From positions 310,001-374,000 of the forward strand of contig QKMZ01000002.1 of assembly GCA_003242885.1 (NCBI GenBank): a stretch of DNA of 64,000 nucleotides. The letters run 5' to 3'. This document shows, in pieces, positions 50,607-58,659 of this stretch. A program made the translations under genes and the position numbers. How positions within the stretch are numbered: the first letter of the stretch is position 1; each line of letters opens with the position of its first letter. The notes below the pieces were generated by a model, which was not told the origin of the DNA, ran no database searches, and saw only the letters and a program-made list of their open reading frames with translations. This stretch comes from Candidatus Melainabacteria bacterium (GTDB lineage Bacteria > Cyanobacteriota > Vampirovibrionia > Obscuribacterales > Obscuribacteraceae).

Positions 50607-51895
50607 TGGCGCGCACATCCTCTCGTTCCAAATCTGATGAACTGGAGGGTCTTTGGACGCGTCACAGCGCAGAGTGGCGTGATACCGCGCAGATAGCAAG
50701 TTTTTGGAAAGAGGCAGGCAACACCGATCCAGAACTCTTAAAACACAAAGTGAAAGGTGACTTCTTCGGGCTTTTGAGCAAGCTCAGAATTTCGTTGCTT
50801 GTCAGTCGTGAGTACGAGCATTTACTTTTGTGTTTGTCCTCAGATGCCGGAAAGCCGCAAATTTCTTACTTCCCTTTGCCTCATCCGTCCGGCGTGACTG
50901 TCGATCACGTTCGAAAAAGCGTATATGTGGCCAGCACTCGCAATCCTAACCAATTATTGGAAATGCGCCCACTGTCCGGGTTTCTTCCTCGACTTGATGT
51001 CGAATCGGAATGGCGACCGGGTATACCCTGCCCGCTAATAATCACTCGCAGTTTGTATTTGCCTGGTTGTGTGTATATGCACGATCTGGCGCTTATTAAC
51101 GGTGTTTTGCACGGCAATGCTGTTGGTCATAACGCTGTCATTTCTATAGATTTTTCAGATGGTTTCAAAAGAGTCTGGTGGCCCAAGTGTATTGAGAATG
51201 AGAGGGGACCAGTGTTTGAGCAAAACCACATTCAACTCAATTCGATAGCGGCTGGAAAAACACTGGCGGATTCTTTTTTCTCCGCTTCGTCCACCAGTCT
51301 TGCAAAACTTAGACCAGGGCACGAGAAATACCCCGTCGACCGTCGCGGGGTGATTTTTTCAGGACGCACAAGAGAGCCGGTGTGCACCGGATTAACGCGC
51401 CCGCACTCTGCTCGCTTGAACGGCAAACAGTTGTTTGTCGATAATTCCGGATATGGTGAATTGGTCCGAGTGACCGATGGGAAGCCGGAAGTTGTCGCAC
51501 GCCTGGGAGGCTGGACGAGAGGGTTGTGTATTAGCGGCGATATTGCATTCGTTGGGACTTCGCGTGTTATCCCCAGATTTAAGCAATACGCGCCTGGGCT
51601 CGAGGTAGAAAAGAGTATCTGCGGAGTGCACGCCATCAGTTTGAAGACTGGAAAAGTACTGGCCAGCTTGACGTGGGCATCCGGTAATCAAATTTTTGCT
51701 GTCGAATGCATGCCTGAGAGCTTGTCGACTGCACTACCTTTTTCTTTGAAACGTAACAGCGAGCGAGAGAAGTTTGTTTTCTACGCATTTGAGACTGATT
51801 CTGCACCCTCTGGCAAAAGAATGAAGCCGCATAAATCGACATCTGCGGTGAAAACTGGTAGATCTTCTAAGACTTTCGGTGAGGCAAAAAAATGA
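50606..51895 (+). CDS. TIGR03032-like beta-propeller protein
   Basis: A 429-residue member of the same group as 47261. Signature blocks in order: YLPGCVYMHDLALINGVLHG, ENHIQLNSIAAG-like FEQNHIQLNSIAAGKTLAD, GLTRPHSARLNGKQLFVDNS, and GWTRGLCISGDIAFVGTSRV, ending CGVHAISLKTGKV with a glutamate-rich strand. Longer than 47261 by an N-terminal region and a basic C-terminal tail of about 40 residues. The role is unknown. It is sandwiched by overlaps (TGATG and ATGA) between the GT2-like protein and a sulfotransferase, so the three are surely co-translated. Confidence 0.75.
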   Translation: MARTSSRSKSDELEGLWTRHSAEWRDTAQIASFWKEAGNTDPELLKHKVKGDFFGLLSKLRISLLVSREYEHLLLCLSSDAGKPQISYFPLPHPSGVTVDHVRKSVYVASTRNPNQLLEMRPLSGFLPRLDVESEWRPGIPCPLIITRSLYLPGCVYMHDLALINGVLHGNAVGHNAVISIDFSDGFKRVWWPKCIENERGPVFEQNHIQLNSIAAGKTLADSFFSASSTSLAKLRPGHEKYPVDRRGVIFSGRTREPVCTGLTRPHSARLNGKQLFVDNSGYGELVRVTDGKPEVVARLGGWTRGLCISGDIAFVGTSRVIPRFKQYAPGLEVEKSICGVHAISLKTGKVLASLTWASGNQIFAVECMPESLSTALPFSLKRNSEREKFVFYAFETDSAPSGKRMKPHKSTSAVKTGRSSKTFGEAKK

Positions 51896-52842
51896 CCAGC
51901 GATTTTCGTTTATTGATGCTGTCTGCAATGTATGAGAATGGCGGCAATACCACTCACCGTTTTCTCGATGGGCACCCGCAACTTTACGTGTATCCTTATG
52001 AGTCTCAACCTGGAACCCGCCTGGTAAACGACCATCTCAGTTCGATGTTTCCGGTCAAGTATCGCTGGCCTTCATTCGCATTGGATGCAAGCCCTGCAGA
52101 AGATTACAAAGCGATTATTGACGAAGAGTGCAAAGTGCGCGCGTTGACTCCAAAAGTCAGCAAGTTCAGACATATGCCATTCGATTTTTCCGACCAAGAG
52201 CGTCAAAGACTTTACGTCGAGCACGTTGTAAGAACCGGTCGTTCACGGGCAAACAATATGGCGGCATTTTTCCAAGCAACCTTCGAGGCGTGGAAAGACT
52301 ACAAGCGCAGTGGGCGCGAAGCTGTCTATGTTGGCTACAGCCCGATCATCGTCGTCGATGCAGAAAAGATTTTGACTGATATGCCTAATAGTCACGTGCT
52401 TCACGTGGTTCGCAATCCGTGGTCTGCATATGCTGACACTAAGAAGCGCCCGGTGCCTCATTCCCTGCAGCATTACATGTTGGGTTGGACGCTTAATCAA
52501 TATCATGCATTGATGTACCAAGAGAAATTCCCAGATCGCATGCACATCGTGAGAGCAGAAGATGTAATGGAAGATCCTAAGAAAACTCTAGGTGCGGTGC
52601 TGGAAAAGATGGGATTGGAAACATCCGATACGCTCAAAGCGCCTACTTGGAACGGCGAAAAACTGGAAGAAATCTTCCCCTGGGGAACGATCCGTAAAGC
52701 TACACCAGAAGCCAATATCGCAACTGCAAACGAGCTTTCGAAAGAAGAAAAGGAAGCGATTGCTGCTTATACTTTCCAATATCTCGATGTATTCGACTAC
52801 AGATCGATCCTCGAGAAAAAGCTTTTGATTGCTGCGAAGTAA
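51892..52842 (+). CDS. PAPS-dependent sulfotransferase family protein
   Basis: A 316-residue protein predicted to transfer sulfate from PAPS to a sugar or lipid. The N-terminal 5'-phosphosulfate-binding region reads SAMYENGGNTTHRFLDGHPQ, followed by VYPYESQPGTR, a pattern of the bacterial Sulfotransfer_3 type. The 3'-phosphate site is HVVRNPWSAYADTKKRP near residue 170. A late basic/aromatic region, FPWGTIRKATPEAN, fits acceptor binding. ATGA overlap with the TIGR03032-like gene. PAPS can come from cysD-cysNC at 28257-30947 in the same window. Confidence 0.85.
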   Translation: MTSDFRLLMLSAMYENGGNTTHRFLDGHPQLYVYPYESQPGTRLVNDHLSSMFPVKYRWPSFALDASPAEDYKAIIDEECKVRALTPKVSKFRHMPFDFSDQERQRLYVEHVVRTGRSRANNMAAFFQATFEAWKDYKRSGREAVYVGYSPIIVVDAEKILTDMPNSHVLHVVRNPWSAYADTKKRPVPHSLQHYMLGWTLNQYHALMYQEKFPDRMHIVRAEDVMEDPKKTLGAVLEKMGLETSDTLKAPTWNGEKLEEIFPWGTIRKATPEANIATANELSKEEKEAIAAYTFQYLDVFDYRSILEKKLLIAAK

Positions 52843-52849
52843 GGGCTAA

Positions 52850-53809
52850 CTAACTGTCGTCTGCAGCTAGTTCGATCGCCATGTGCTCAATTACCGGCAT
52901 CGCTTTGATCAGACCGGCGCGCAGATTGTCACATGTTTTTTGCGCGCTTTCTACGCTGCGCTCTCCATCGACGCTGACGACCATTTCGACGCGCAGACGA
53001 TGGCCGGAGAATCGTGCTTTTACGCTTTCCACGCCCTTCACTCCTGCTTGTTTGAGCGCAGTTTCGCTGATTGCAGCAAGTAATTGCGGATCTACCTCGT
53101 CGACAAGCCGTTTTACAATAGTTCCGGCTAATTCCCATCCGGCCCAGAGAGTCAAGACAGCCATAAAAAGTCCGACGATAGAATCTGTTTGCGGAAAGCC
53201 CATCCAGATTCCAGCGCAGCCGGCAATGACCGAGAGGCTAGTGAGCCCGTCCAGACGTGCGTGATAGCCATCTGCAATCAGCGCAGCACTACCGATTTCC
53301 CTGCCGATTTTAAGCCGAAAAAGTGCCACCGCTTCATTGCCTAGAAAACCAACGAAGGCAGCGCCCAATACTGCCGGCAGATGTTGAACCTTTTCAGGAT
53401 GAATCAATCGCAAAACTGATTCGAAGCCGACGATCAGCCCGCTGATGATTATCGACGCTACTATGAAAATGCCGGCTAAATCTTCGAAGCGTCCAAATCC
53501 ATGTGAGTATCGTTTGTCCGGTTGCAGCTTTTGAAGAAAAAATGCCAGCCACAAGGGAAGCGCGCTGAGTGCGTCGCTAAAATTGTGTATCGAGTCACCT
53601 AAGAGCGCCATGCTGCCGGATAAAGATACGACAACAAATTGAATTACAGCGGTCAAAGTGAGCACGATTACCGACCATTCCGTCGCCATGCTGCCGGATT
53701 CGGAGGTTAGTAAATATTGGCTGAGAGCGTCTTGAGCAGTGTTTTTTTCGTCAGGACCGTTTCTAATTTCGACACTGTCAGTACCGTCGATTTCGCGGAA
53801 ACTTTGCAT
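52850..53809 (-). CDS. Cation diffusion facilitator (CDF) metal transporter
   Basis: A 319-residue inner-membrane metal/proton antiporter, probably exporting Zn, Fe or another divalent metal. Six transmembrane helices with the tetrahedral site motifs DSIHNFSD (helix 2) and HARLDG (helix 5). A cytoplasmic C-terminal domain of about 95 residues has the ferredoxin-like fold expected for dimerisation and metal sensing. The N-terminal 40 residues are polar and non-conserved. The metal cannot be determined from these motifs. It converges on the sulfotransferase gene with a 7-bp gap and marks the edge of the glycan region. Confidence 0.9.
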   Translation of the reverse strand: MQSFREIDGTDSVEIRNGPDEKNTAQDALSQYLLTSESGSMATEWSVIVLTLTAVIQFVVVSLSGSMALLGDSIHNFSDALSALPLWLAFFLQKLQPDKRYSHGFGRFEDLAGIFIVASIIISGLIVGFESVLRLIHPEKVQHLPAVLGAAFVGFLGNEAVALFRLKIGREIGSAALIADGYHARLDGLTSLSVIAGCAGIWMGFPQTDSIVGLFMAVLTLWAGWELAGTIVKRLVDEVDPQLLAAISETALKQAGVKGVESVKARFSGHRLRVEMVVSVDGERSVESAQKTCDNLRAGLIKAMPVIEHMAIELAADDS

Positions 53810-53943
53810 ATTTTTGCGTTGGGGACCGAGCCGGTCTAGAATATCTCCTGTCTTATATAAACCCCGGTAGGGCCGTTCTAACCTGCCCTATATGGGGGAT
53901 TGGTAGTTATTGGTCATTGGCGCATCGCGCAGAGGCAAACCTA

Positions 53944-55545
53944 ATGGGAAAAAAGCGCTCACACAGAGAACCGCAGCACGCACAGGCTGTGAGAAAAGGA
54001 GCGCTTGTCGAATTGACGATAACCTCCATGGCGCCGGGTGGTGAAGCATTTGGAAAGGCAGACCAACTGCCCGTTTTCATCAGTCGCGGCGCGCCCGGCG
54101 ATGTAGCTGAAGTCGAGCTTTTCGATGTCAGAAAAAAGTTTGCCAAAGGCAAGATTGAGCGGCTTATAAGCCCGTCGCCAGACCGTGCCGAACCGCCCTG
54201 CAAGCTTTTCAAAGTTTGCGGCGGCTGCCAGTGGCAACATATTTCTTACGACAAGCAAACTGAGCATAAGACGAGTATCGTAAAACAGGCGATTGCGCAC
54301 CTCGGTGGTTTGTCCGAGTCCGTTGTCGAACCTTGTGTTGCGGCGCAAGATGCGCTGTTTTACCGCAACAAAGTTCAATTTCCAGTGCGCAATCCGGCTG
54401 GATCAAACCGCATTCTTGCAGGCTACTTCAAGCAAGATTCGCATGAATTGGTCAATATCAAACACTGTCCAGTGCAGTCCGGTGAGCTAGACGCCATGCT
54501 TGAAACCGTGAAGGAAGTACTGGAAGAATATGAGATCACCGCCTATGACGAACGTAGTCGGAATGGTCTATTGAGGCATATTCACGCGCGACAGAGCCGT
54601 GCAGATAGGAAGATTTTGTTGACGCTGGTTTTGAACTGTACTGAAGAGAATGAACCGGAAACGCTTGGTGAGCTGGCTGAGCTGATTATGCTTAGAGATG
54701 AAAACATCGTTGGCGTGGCGGTGAATTATAACGATCGACCGGGAAATCGCATTCTGGGTGATAAAACAAAATTGGTTGCGGGCGTCGATTATATCGATGA
54801 AGTTTTGAAGACAAGCAATCCAAAGCTGCCGAACAAGTTACAGACAGGCTTGACGTTCAAGTTGTCTCCGACGAGTTTCTTTCAAGTCAATACTGAACAA
54901 GCTGCAAGACTCTTGGAGATAGTCTATTTGCAAGCATATGGTCACTTGCCAGAAGGCGGGAAGCTGGGTGTTGTAATTGATGCATATGCAGGTGTGGGGG
55001 CATTCTCGCTCTGGTTGGCGAGCGGGTGCGAACGTCTGATTGCTGTTGAAGATTACGGGCAGGCGGTAATTGATGGGCGCATCAACGCGCAAAACAATAA
55101 AGTAAGCAATGTGGAATTCGTGGAAGGTGATGTTGCGGAGGTCTTGCCGCAATTTGCAGACATGGGCGAAAAAATCGACCTTGTTGTTCTGGATCCGCCA
55201 CGTAAGGGGTTAGAACCCGAGGTGGTCAGGTCTCTTCTAGAGCTGGCGCCGCCGCGAATTATCTATGTAAGCTGCAATCCATCTACGCTGGCGCGCGACC
55301 TCAAGTATTTGGCGCAAGGATTTGTACCTGAAACCGCCACTGTGTCTAATAATGAATCGCCTGAGGAAGCCACCGACGGCGAGGGTACGGGATTGGAGCG
55401 GCCTGCGGCAAAAGTGGCGCAAGGCAAGCCCGGCAAATTTGGGTATAAAGCAGTGCGGATTCAACCGATTGACCTATTTCCTCAGACCTATCATGTCGAA
55501 TCCGTGGCGACTTTAGAAAGGGTTTTACTCGATGGTTCTGTCTAG
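53944..55545 (+). CDS. rlmD: 23S rRNA (uracil-5-)-methyltransferase RlmD/RumA-like
   Basis: Methylates a uridine at C5 in 23S rRNA (or tRNA) using S-adenosylmethionine. It has an N-terminal TRAM domain (about 13-75) and the iron-sulfur cluster cysteines C86, C92 and C95 in PPCKLFKVCGGCQW. The SAM site is IDAYAGVGAFSLWLA and the catalytic cysteine (about residue 444) lies in SCNPSTLARD, after LDPPRKGLEPEV. A Glu/Ala-rich insertion of roughly 45 residues sits between the catalytic block and the C-terminal PIDLFPQTYHVE. ATG 53944 follows AGAGG; an in-frame GTG at 53917 is less likely. The next gene overlaps by 14 bp. Confidence 0.9.
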   Translation: MGKKRSHREPQHAQAVRKGALVELTITSMAPGGEAFGKADQLPVFISRGAPGDVAEVELFDVRKKFAKGKIERLISPSPDRAEPPCKLFKVCGGCQWQHISYDKQTEHKTSIVKQAIAHLGGLSESVVEPCVAAQDALFYRNKVQFPVRNPAGSNRILAGYFKQDSHELVNIKHCPVQSGELDAMLETVKEVLEEYEITAYDERSRNGLLRHIHARQSRADRKILLTLVLNCTEENEPETLGELAELIMLRDENIVGVAVNYNDRPGNRILGDKTKLVAGVDYIDEVLKTSNPKLPNKLQTGLTFKLSPTSFFQVNTEQAARLLEIVYLQAYGHLPEGGKLGVVIDAYAGVGAFSLWLASGCERLIAVEDYGQAVIDGRINAQNNKVSNVEFVEGDVAEVLPQFADMGEKIDLVVLDPPRKGLEPEVVRSLLELAPPRIIYVSCNPSTLARDLKYLAQGFVPETATVSNNESPEEATDGEGTGLERPAAKVAQGKPGKFGYKAVRIQPIDLFPQTYHVESVATLERVLLDGSV

Positions 55546-55990
55546 CATCTGGAAGCGTCCCGACGGCTCACGTGAGCCTTTGCCGCCCAATTTGGTGGTT
55601 GTTCACAGGAAAGATATCTCGCCCGTGGCGGTTCAGGAGATTTGCGCCTCGGTAGGCTGGAGCAAGAGAGAGCCTGAGCTTATCGGCAAAGCTCTCGAAA
55701 ACAGTCTGGCGGTTGTGTCTATCTGGGACGGAGAGCTTCTAATCGCGTTTGCGCGGGCTACTGGCGACAAGGTTTTTAATGCTACTGTCTGGGATGTTGT
55801 TGTCCGACCTTCTTATCAGAGGCGCGGGCTGGGACTGCTTGTCATGAACGAGCTGCTCAAAGAATTGGACACGTATCCAATTCCCTTGGTAACCCTCTAC
55901 GCCGATCCCGGGACTGATGGTTTTTATAAGCGTTTTGGCTTCTCCTGCGACCCGTCTGGCGTTCGAGGCATGTTCAGAGAGCGCTTCTGA
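55532..55990 (+). CDS. GNAT acetyltransferase, Ycf52-like
   Basis: A 152-residue GCN5-related N-acetyltransferase, using acetyl-CoA on an unknown amine. The acetyl-CoA loop is QRRGLGLLVM, preceded by FNATVWDVVVRPSY and followed by LYADPGTDGFYKRFGFSCD and GVRGMF. This order strongly resembles the cyanobacterial and plastid Ycf52/NAT group, the best taxonomic hint in the window. The ATG lies inside rlmD by 14 bp, so translation is coupled. Confidence 0.85.
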   Translation: MVLSSIWKRPDGSREPLPPNLVVVHRKDISPVAVQEICASVGWSKREPELIGKALENSLAVVSIWDGELLIAFARATGDKVFNATVWDVVVRPSYQRRGLGLLVMNELLKELDTYPIPLVTLYADPGTDGFYKRFGFSCDPSGVRGMFRERF

Positions 55991-56047
55991 ACGCTTTGTG
56001 GCACTTGACAATCCCGGGGCAGTTATGCAATTTGGCATCTTCTGTTA

Positions 56048-56068
56048 ACGGAAGTTTGAAACTTCTGT
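56048..56068. promoter_or_regulatory. Near-perfect 10-bp palindrome upstream of rplI
   Basis: ACGGAAGTTT and AAACTTCTGT flank a central G with a single mismatch, 107 bp before the rplI ATG. A TTGACA (56005-56010) lies just upstream and a TGGTAGAGT extended -10-like box at 56097-56105, so this stretch probably holds the rplI promoter and maybe an operator. Confidence 0.35.
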
Positions 56069-56174
56069 GTAGCCTGAATATTTCTGGCTTAAGACATGGT
56101 AGAGTCATTCACTGCTTGCTAAAACACGCGCCGCAATTGGGCGGGTTGAATTTTGTTTGGGGGATTACGATCGC

Positions 56175-56717
56175 ATGAAGGTCATATTGCAGCAAAACGT
56201 TCCGAAGTTGGGCAAAGCCGGCGACATTGTCGAGGCTTCCAACGGATATTTCCGCAACTTCTTGCAGCCGCGCTCCCTTGCCGTTCTCGCCACCCCGGGT
56301 GCAATGAAGAAACGGGAAGAAGACGTCGAAGTGCTGCGCAAGAAAGCTGAGAAAGCACACCAAGAAGCTCTTGATCTTTGCCAGAAGATCACCGATCAAG
56401 CTGTTATTCGCCTTGGCGCTAAAGCTGGCGAAGGCGGCAAGCTCTATGGCAAAGTCACCAATAAAGAAGTTGCCGCGGCAATCCAAAAAGTTTGTGGTGT
56501 CGAAGTTGATAAGCGCTTGATCAAGGTTGATGATATCGGCGCCCTTGGCACCTATAAAGTTGTTGTCAAATTGGCTACCGACGCTCAAGCTGAAATCAAC
56601 ATCGAAGTTGTGCAAGAAGGCACAGAAGACAAGCCGTCTAAGCCTGCTCAACCGGTGGCTGACGCTGAACCTTCCGAAGCTTCTGCTGACGAAGATGAAA
56701 TGGCTATCGCCGAGTAA
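56175..56717 (+). CDS. rplI: 50S ribosomal protein bL9
   Basis: Binds 23S rRNA domain V and spans the ribosome surface near the L1 stalk. The N-domain reads MKVILQQNVPKLGKAGDIVE and NGYFRNFLQPRSLAVLATPG, followed by the long connecting helix and a C-domain with FGKVTNKEVAAAI-type sequence (LYGKVTNKEVAAAIQK). At 180 residues it exceeds the usual 148 by an acidic, Ala/Pro-rich tail of about 33 residues. The ATG at 56175 (after GGGGGA) gives the true N-terminus. Single-gene unit closed by the terminator at 56743. Confidence 0.96.
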   Translation: MKVILQQNVPKLGKAGDIVEASNGYFRNFLQPRSLAVLATPGAMKKREEDVEVLRKKAEKAHQEALDLCQKITDQAVIRLGAKAGEGGKLYGKVTNKEVAAAIQKVCGVEVDKRLIKVDDIGALGTYKVVVKLATDAQAEINIEVVQEGTEDKPSKPAQPVADAEPSEASADEDEMAIAE

Positions 56718-56742
56718 TTCTCCCGGTCAGCTCGAAATTATT

Positions 56743-56770
56743 AGCTCCGCTTCGGCGGAGCTTTTTTTTC
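56743..56770 (+). terminator. Rho-independent terminator of rplI
   Basis: AGCTCCGC pairs perfectly with GCGGAGCT around a TTCG tetraloop, followed by eight T residues. It begins 26 bp after the rplI stop. Confidence 0.95.
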
Positions 56771-56784
56771 AAGATGACGGACTG

Positions 56785-56889
56785 TTGAATATCTTGATTT
56801 CGCTTGGCATCTTGGCAGTGATTGCACCGTTGGGCGCAGGATTGAAAGCCGCGCTAAAATGGATTTTAGGAGTGGGCTCTTTTGTTTGA
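56785..56889 (+). CDS. Possible small hydrophobic peptide (34 residues)
   Basis: An open frame from TTG 56785 to TGA 56889 would encode a very hydrophobic peptide starting MNILISLGILAVIAPLGAGL, with one transmembrane helix and a glycine-rich end. It sits between the rplI terminator and the next gene, ending 3 bp before that gene's GTG. No clear ribosome site and no ATG; it could equally be noncoding leader. Confidence 0.2.
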   Translation: MNILISLGILAVIAPLGAGLKAALKWILGVGSFV

Positions 56890-56892
56890 TGG

Positions 56893-57906
56893 GTGGATTT
56901 TGTGAGCAGCACATTTTTGACCAGGGCTAAGGCGCGCACATTACTTGCAGCCGCTACTTTAGGTTTATTAGTACTTCCCGCGTGGGCTGCGCCTTCGCAG
57001 TCTCAAATTGTCGAAACAATCACTAATGCCAAGATATTGCCGGCATCAGTGGCACTCAACGCTCGCTATTCAATGGGCGAAGTTTCACTTTACATGTATC
57101 GTTCTGCGAAAGTTTCCGACAATGACCTCAAGATCGATTCGGTTCTAATTACAAAAACTCTGCGCGACAAATTTGGCGCCGATATAAAAGCTGTTCAACT
57201 CAACTTCTACGACAAAGAGAGCAAAGCACAAATTCGTCAGTGCACAGTCAATCAAATGCACCTGAATAGCTTTGCCTCGAGGCAGATAAGTCAAGACCAA
57301 TTACTGGCGTTTTTGAATGTCACCAGGCTCAACGCCGGATCGACGTCATCCGGATCAACATCCAACCCGCTCTTAAATGCCAATGTTGAAGCTGTTTTGG
57401 CTATGACTACGGCTCCTGGGTTTAAGGTGGATGAACGCACGATTCTTCTTGCCAGAATCAAGTCAGTCGCTCGCAAGAATGGCAGTAATTACCAGCGTCT
57501 AGCGGCCTCCTACAAAAACATTGACGATTTGATTCGTGCTGGAAAGACGGAAGAAATTATTCCTTACTTCAATGAATTGAGTCGCGAAGTGCAATTGTCT
57601 GAAGCGGCGGTTGCATTGCAAACAGAAACGCAAAATAATGAGGCTCAACTCAAAAATACCGCAACACAAATTAGATCGCAGTTGTCGGCGCCGCCTCGTT
57701 TCGGCATGTGTTATCGCCGGAGATATGCACTTTGGGTGATGCTCTCTCGTATGCAACTTGCCGGCCGAGACATCGTTTATCCAGCGGTGTTATATTCCAA
57801 GCGCGTGGAAGGACCTTTTGCAGCTGGTAACAAACCGGAGTTACAGAGAGGGATAATCGAGGTAGAGCAAGCACTGGGCATTCAGCCTACCAGTGACTGG
57901 GACTAA
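56893..57906 (+). CDS. Secreted protein of unknown function
   Basis: A 337-residue protein with a signal peptide (RTLLAAATLGLLVLPAWAAP) that would be cleaved near residue 33, and no other membrane helix. The mature part has a beta-containing region of about 130 residues, then a Ser/Gly/Thr-rich linker (GSTSSGSTSN) and an all-helical C-terminal half with two cysteines only in the whole stretch after 100. I do not recognise the family. Start is GTG 56893 or GTG 56902. It lies 42 bp before the ABC ATPase gene, so probably in the same operon. Confidence 0.7.
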   Translation: MDFVSSTFLTRAKARTLLAAATLGLLVLPAWAAPSQSQIVETITNAKILPASVALNARYSMGEVSLYMYRSAKVSDNDLKIDSVLITKTLRDKFGADIKAVQLNFYDKESKAQIRQCTVNQMHLNSFASRQISQDQLLAFLNVTRLNAGSTSSGSTSNPLLNANVEAVLAMTTAPGFKVDERTILLARIKSVARKNGSNYQRLAASYKNIDDLIRAGKTEEIIPYFNELSREVQLSEAAVALQTETQNNEAQLKNTATQIRSQLSAPPRFGMCYRRRYALWVMLSRMQLAGRDIVYPAVLYSKRVEGPFAAGNKPELQRGIIEVEQALGIQPTSDWD

Positions 57907-57948
57907 AGAGTATCTTGGAGTTTTTCGATTTATCGAGGGGATGGATAA

Positions 57949-58659
57949 TTGGCAGATGCTCAATTCCTTATCGTCAGGAACTTGAGCTGCGCTATTAGTC
58001 GACAAACAATTCTGTCTGATATTCAGCTGTTTGTTCCGAAAGGAAAAATAGTTTCTATTATCGGTCCGAACGGCGCCGGAAAAACAACGTTGATGGAGTG
58101 TATTTCTGGACTGCTGCCTCATTCCGGCAGTGTTGAGATAGATGGCAGCTCGATAGCTAGTGATTTGCGCTGGCAGCATATTTTTTATCAACCAGATCAA
58201 ATACTTCCTTATCCTGATCACGGCGTCTATGCGACATTGTCTTTTTTTCGGTCAATGTTTTTGGTGTCACAGCCGAGGCTGAATGAAATTATTGAACGAT
58301 TGAGGCTTCAGAATGTTCTTTCGAAGTGTGTAAAAGAATTGTCGCGTGGCTATCAAAAGCGCTTACTCATTGCCATAGCACTAATCTCGAAAGCGCCAAT
58401 ATTGTTGCTTGATGAACCTTTTGAAGGTCTAGATATAAAGCAAACAAAAGAAGTAGTGAATATTCTTCTGGAAGAGCGAGAAAAAGGACGGACGCTCCTA
58501 CTTTCAATTCACCAAATCATCGATGCTCAAAGAATCGCCGATCTGTTTTTGCTGCTTTCGGAAGGTAAAGTGCTCGGCAGCGGAACACTTGCGCAACTGC
58601 AAGAGCAGTCGGGGCTTCAAACCGGCAATTTGGAGGACGTTTTCGTCGCACTAACGTGA
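57949..58659 (+). CDS. ABC transporter ATP-binding protein
   Basis: A 236-residue nucleotide-binding subunit of an ABC-2 type transporter. It has Walker A GPNGAGKTTL near residues 38-47, signature LSRGYQKRLLIAIAL, Walker B ILLLDEPFEGLD and the switch LLLSIHQIIDAQ, where a glutamine follows His. The signature's usual LSGGQ is LSRGY, common in CcmA-type export ATPases. TTG start with GAGGGGATGG upstream. It overlaps the permease gene by four bases. Confidence 0.88.
   Translation: MADAQFLIVRNLSCAISRQTILSDIQLFVPKGKIVSIIGPNGAGKTTLMECISGLLPHSGSVEIDGSSIASDLRWQHIFYQPDQILPYPDHGVYATLSFFRSMFLVSQPRLNEIIERLRLQNVLSKCVKELSRGYQKRLLIAIALISKAPILLLDEPFEGLDIKQTKEVVNILLEEREKGRTLLLSIHQIIDAQRIADLFLLLSEGKVLGSGTLAQLQEQSGLQTGNLEDVFVALT

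Noticed and set aside
57456..57590. Possible coiled-coil or toxin-like segment in the secreted protein
   Set aside because: The helical region has no toxin family feature; not enough to call.
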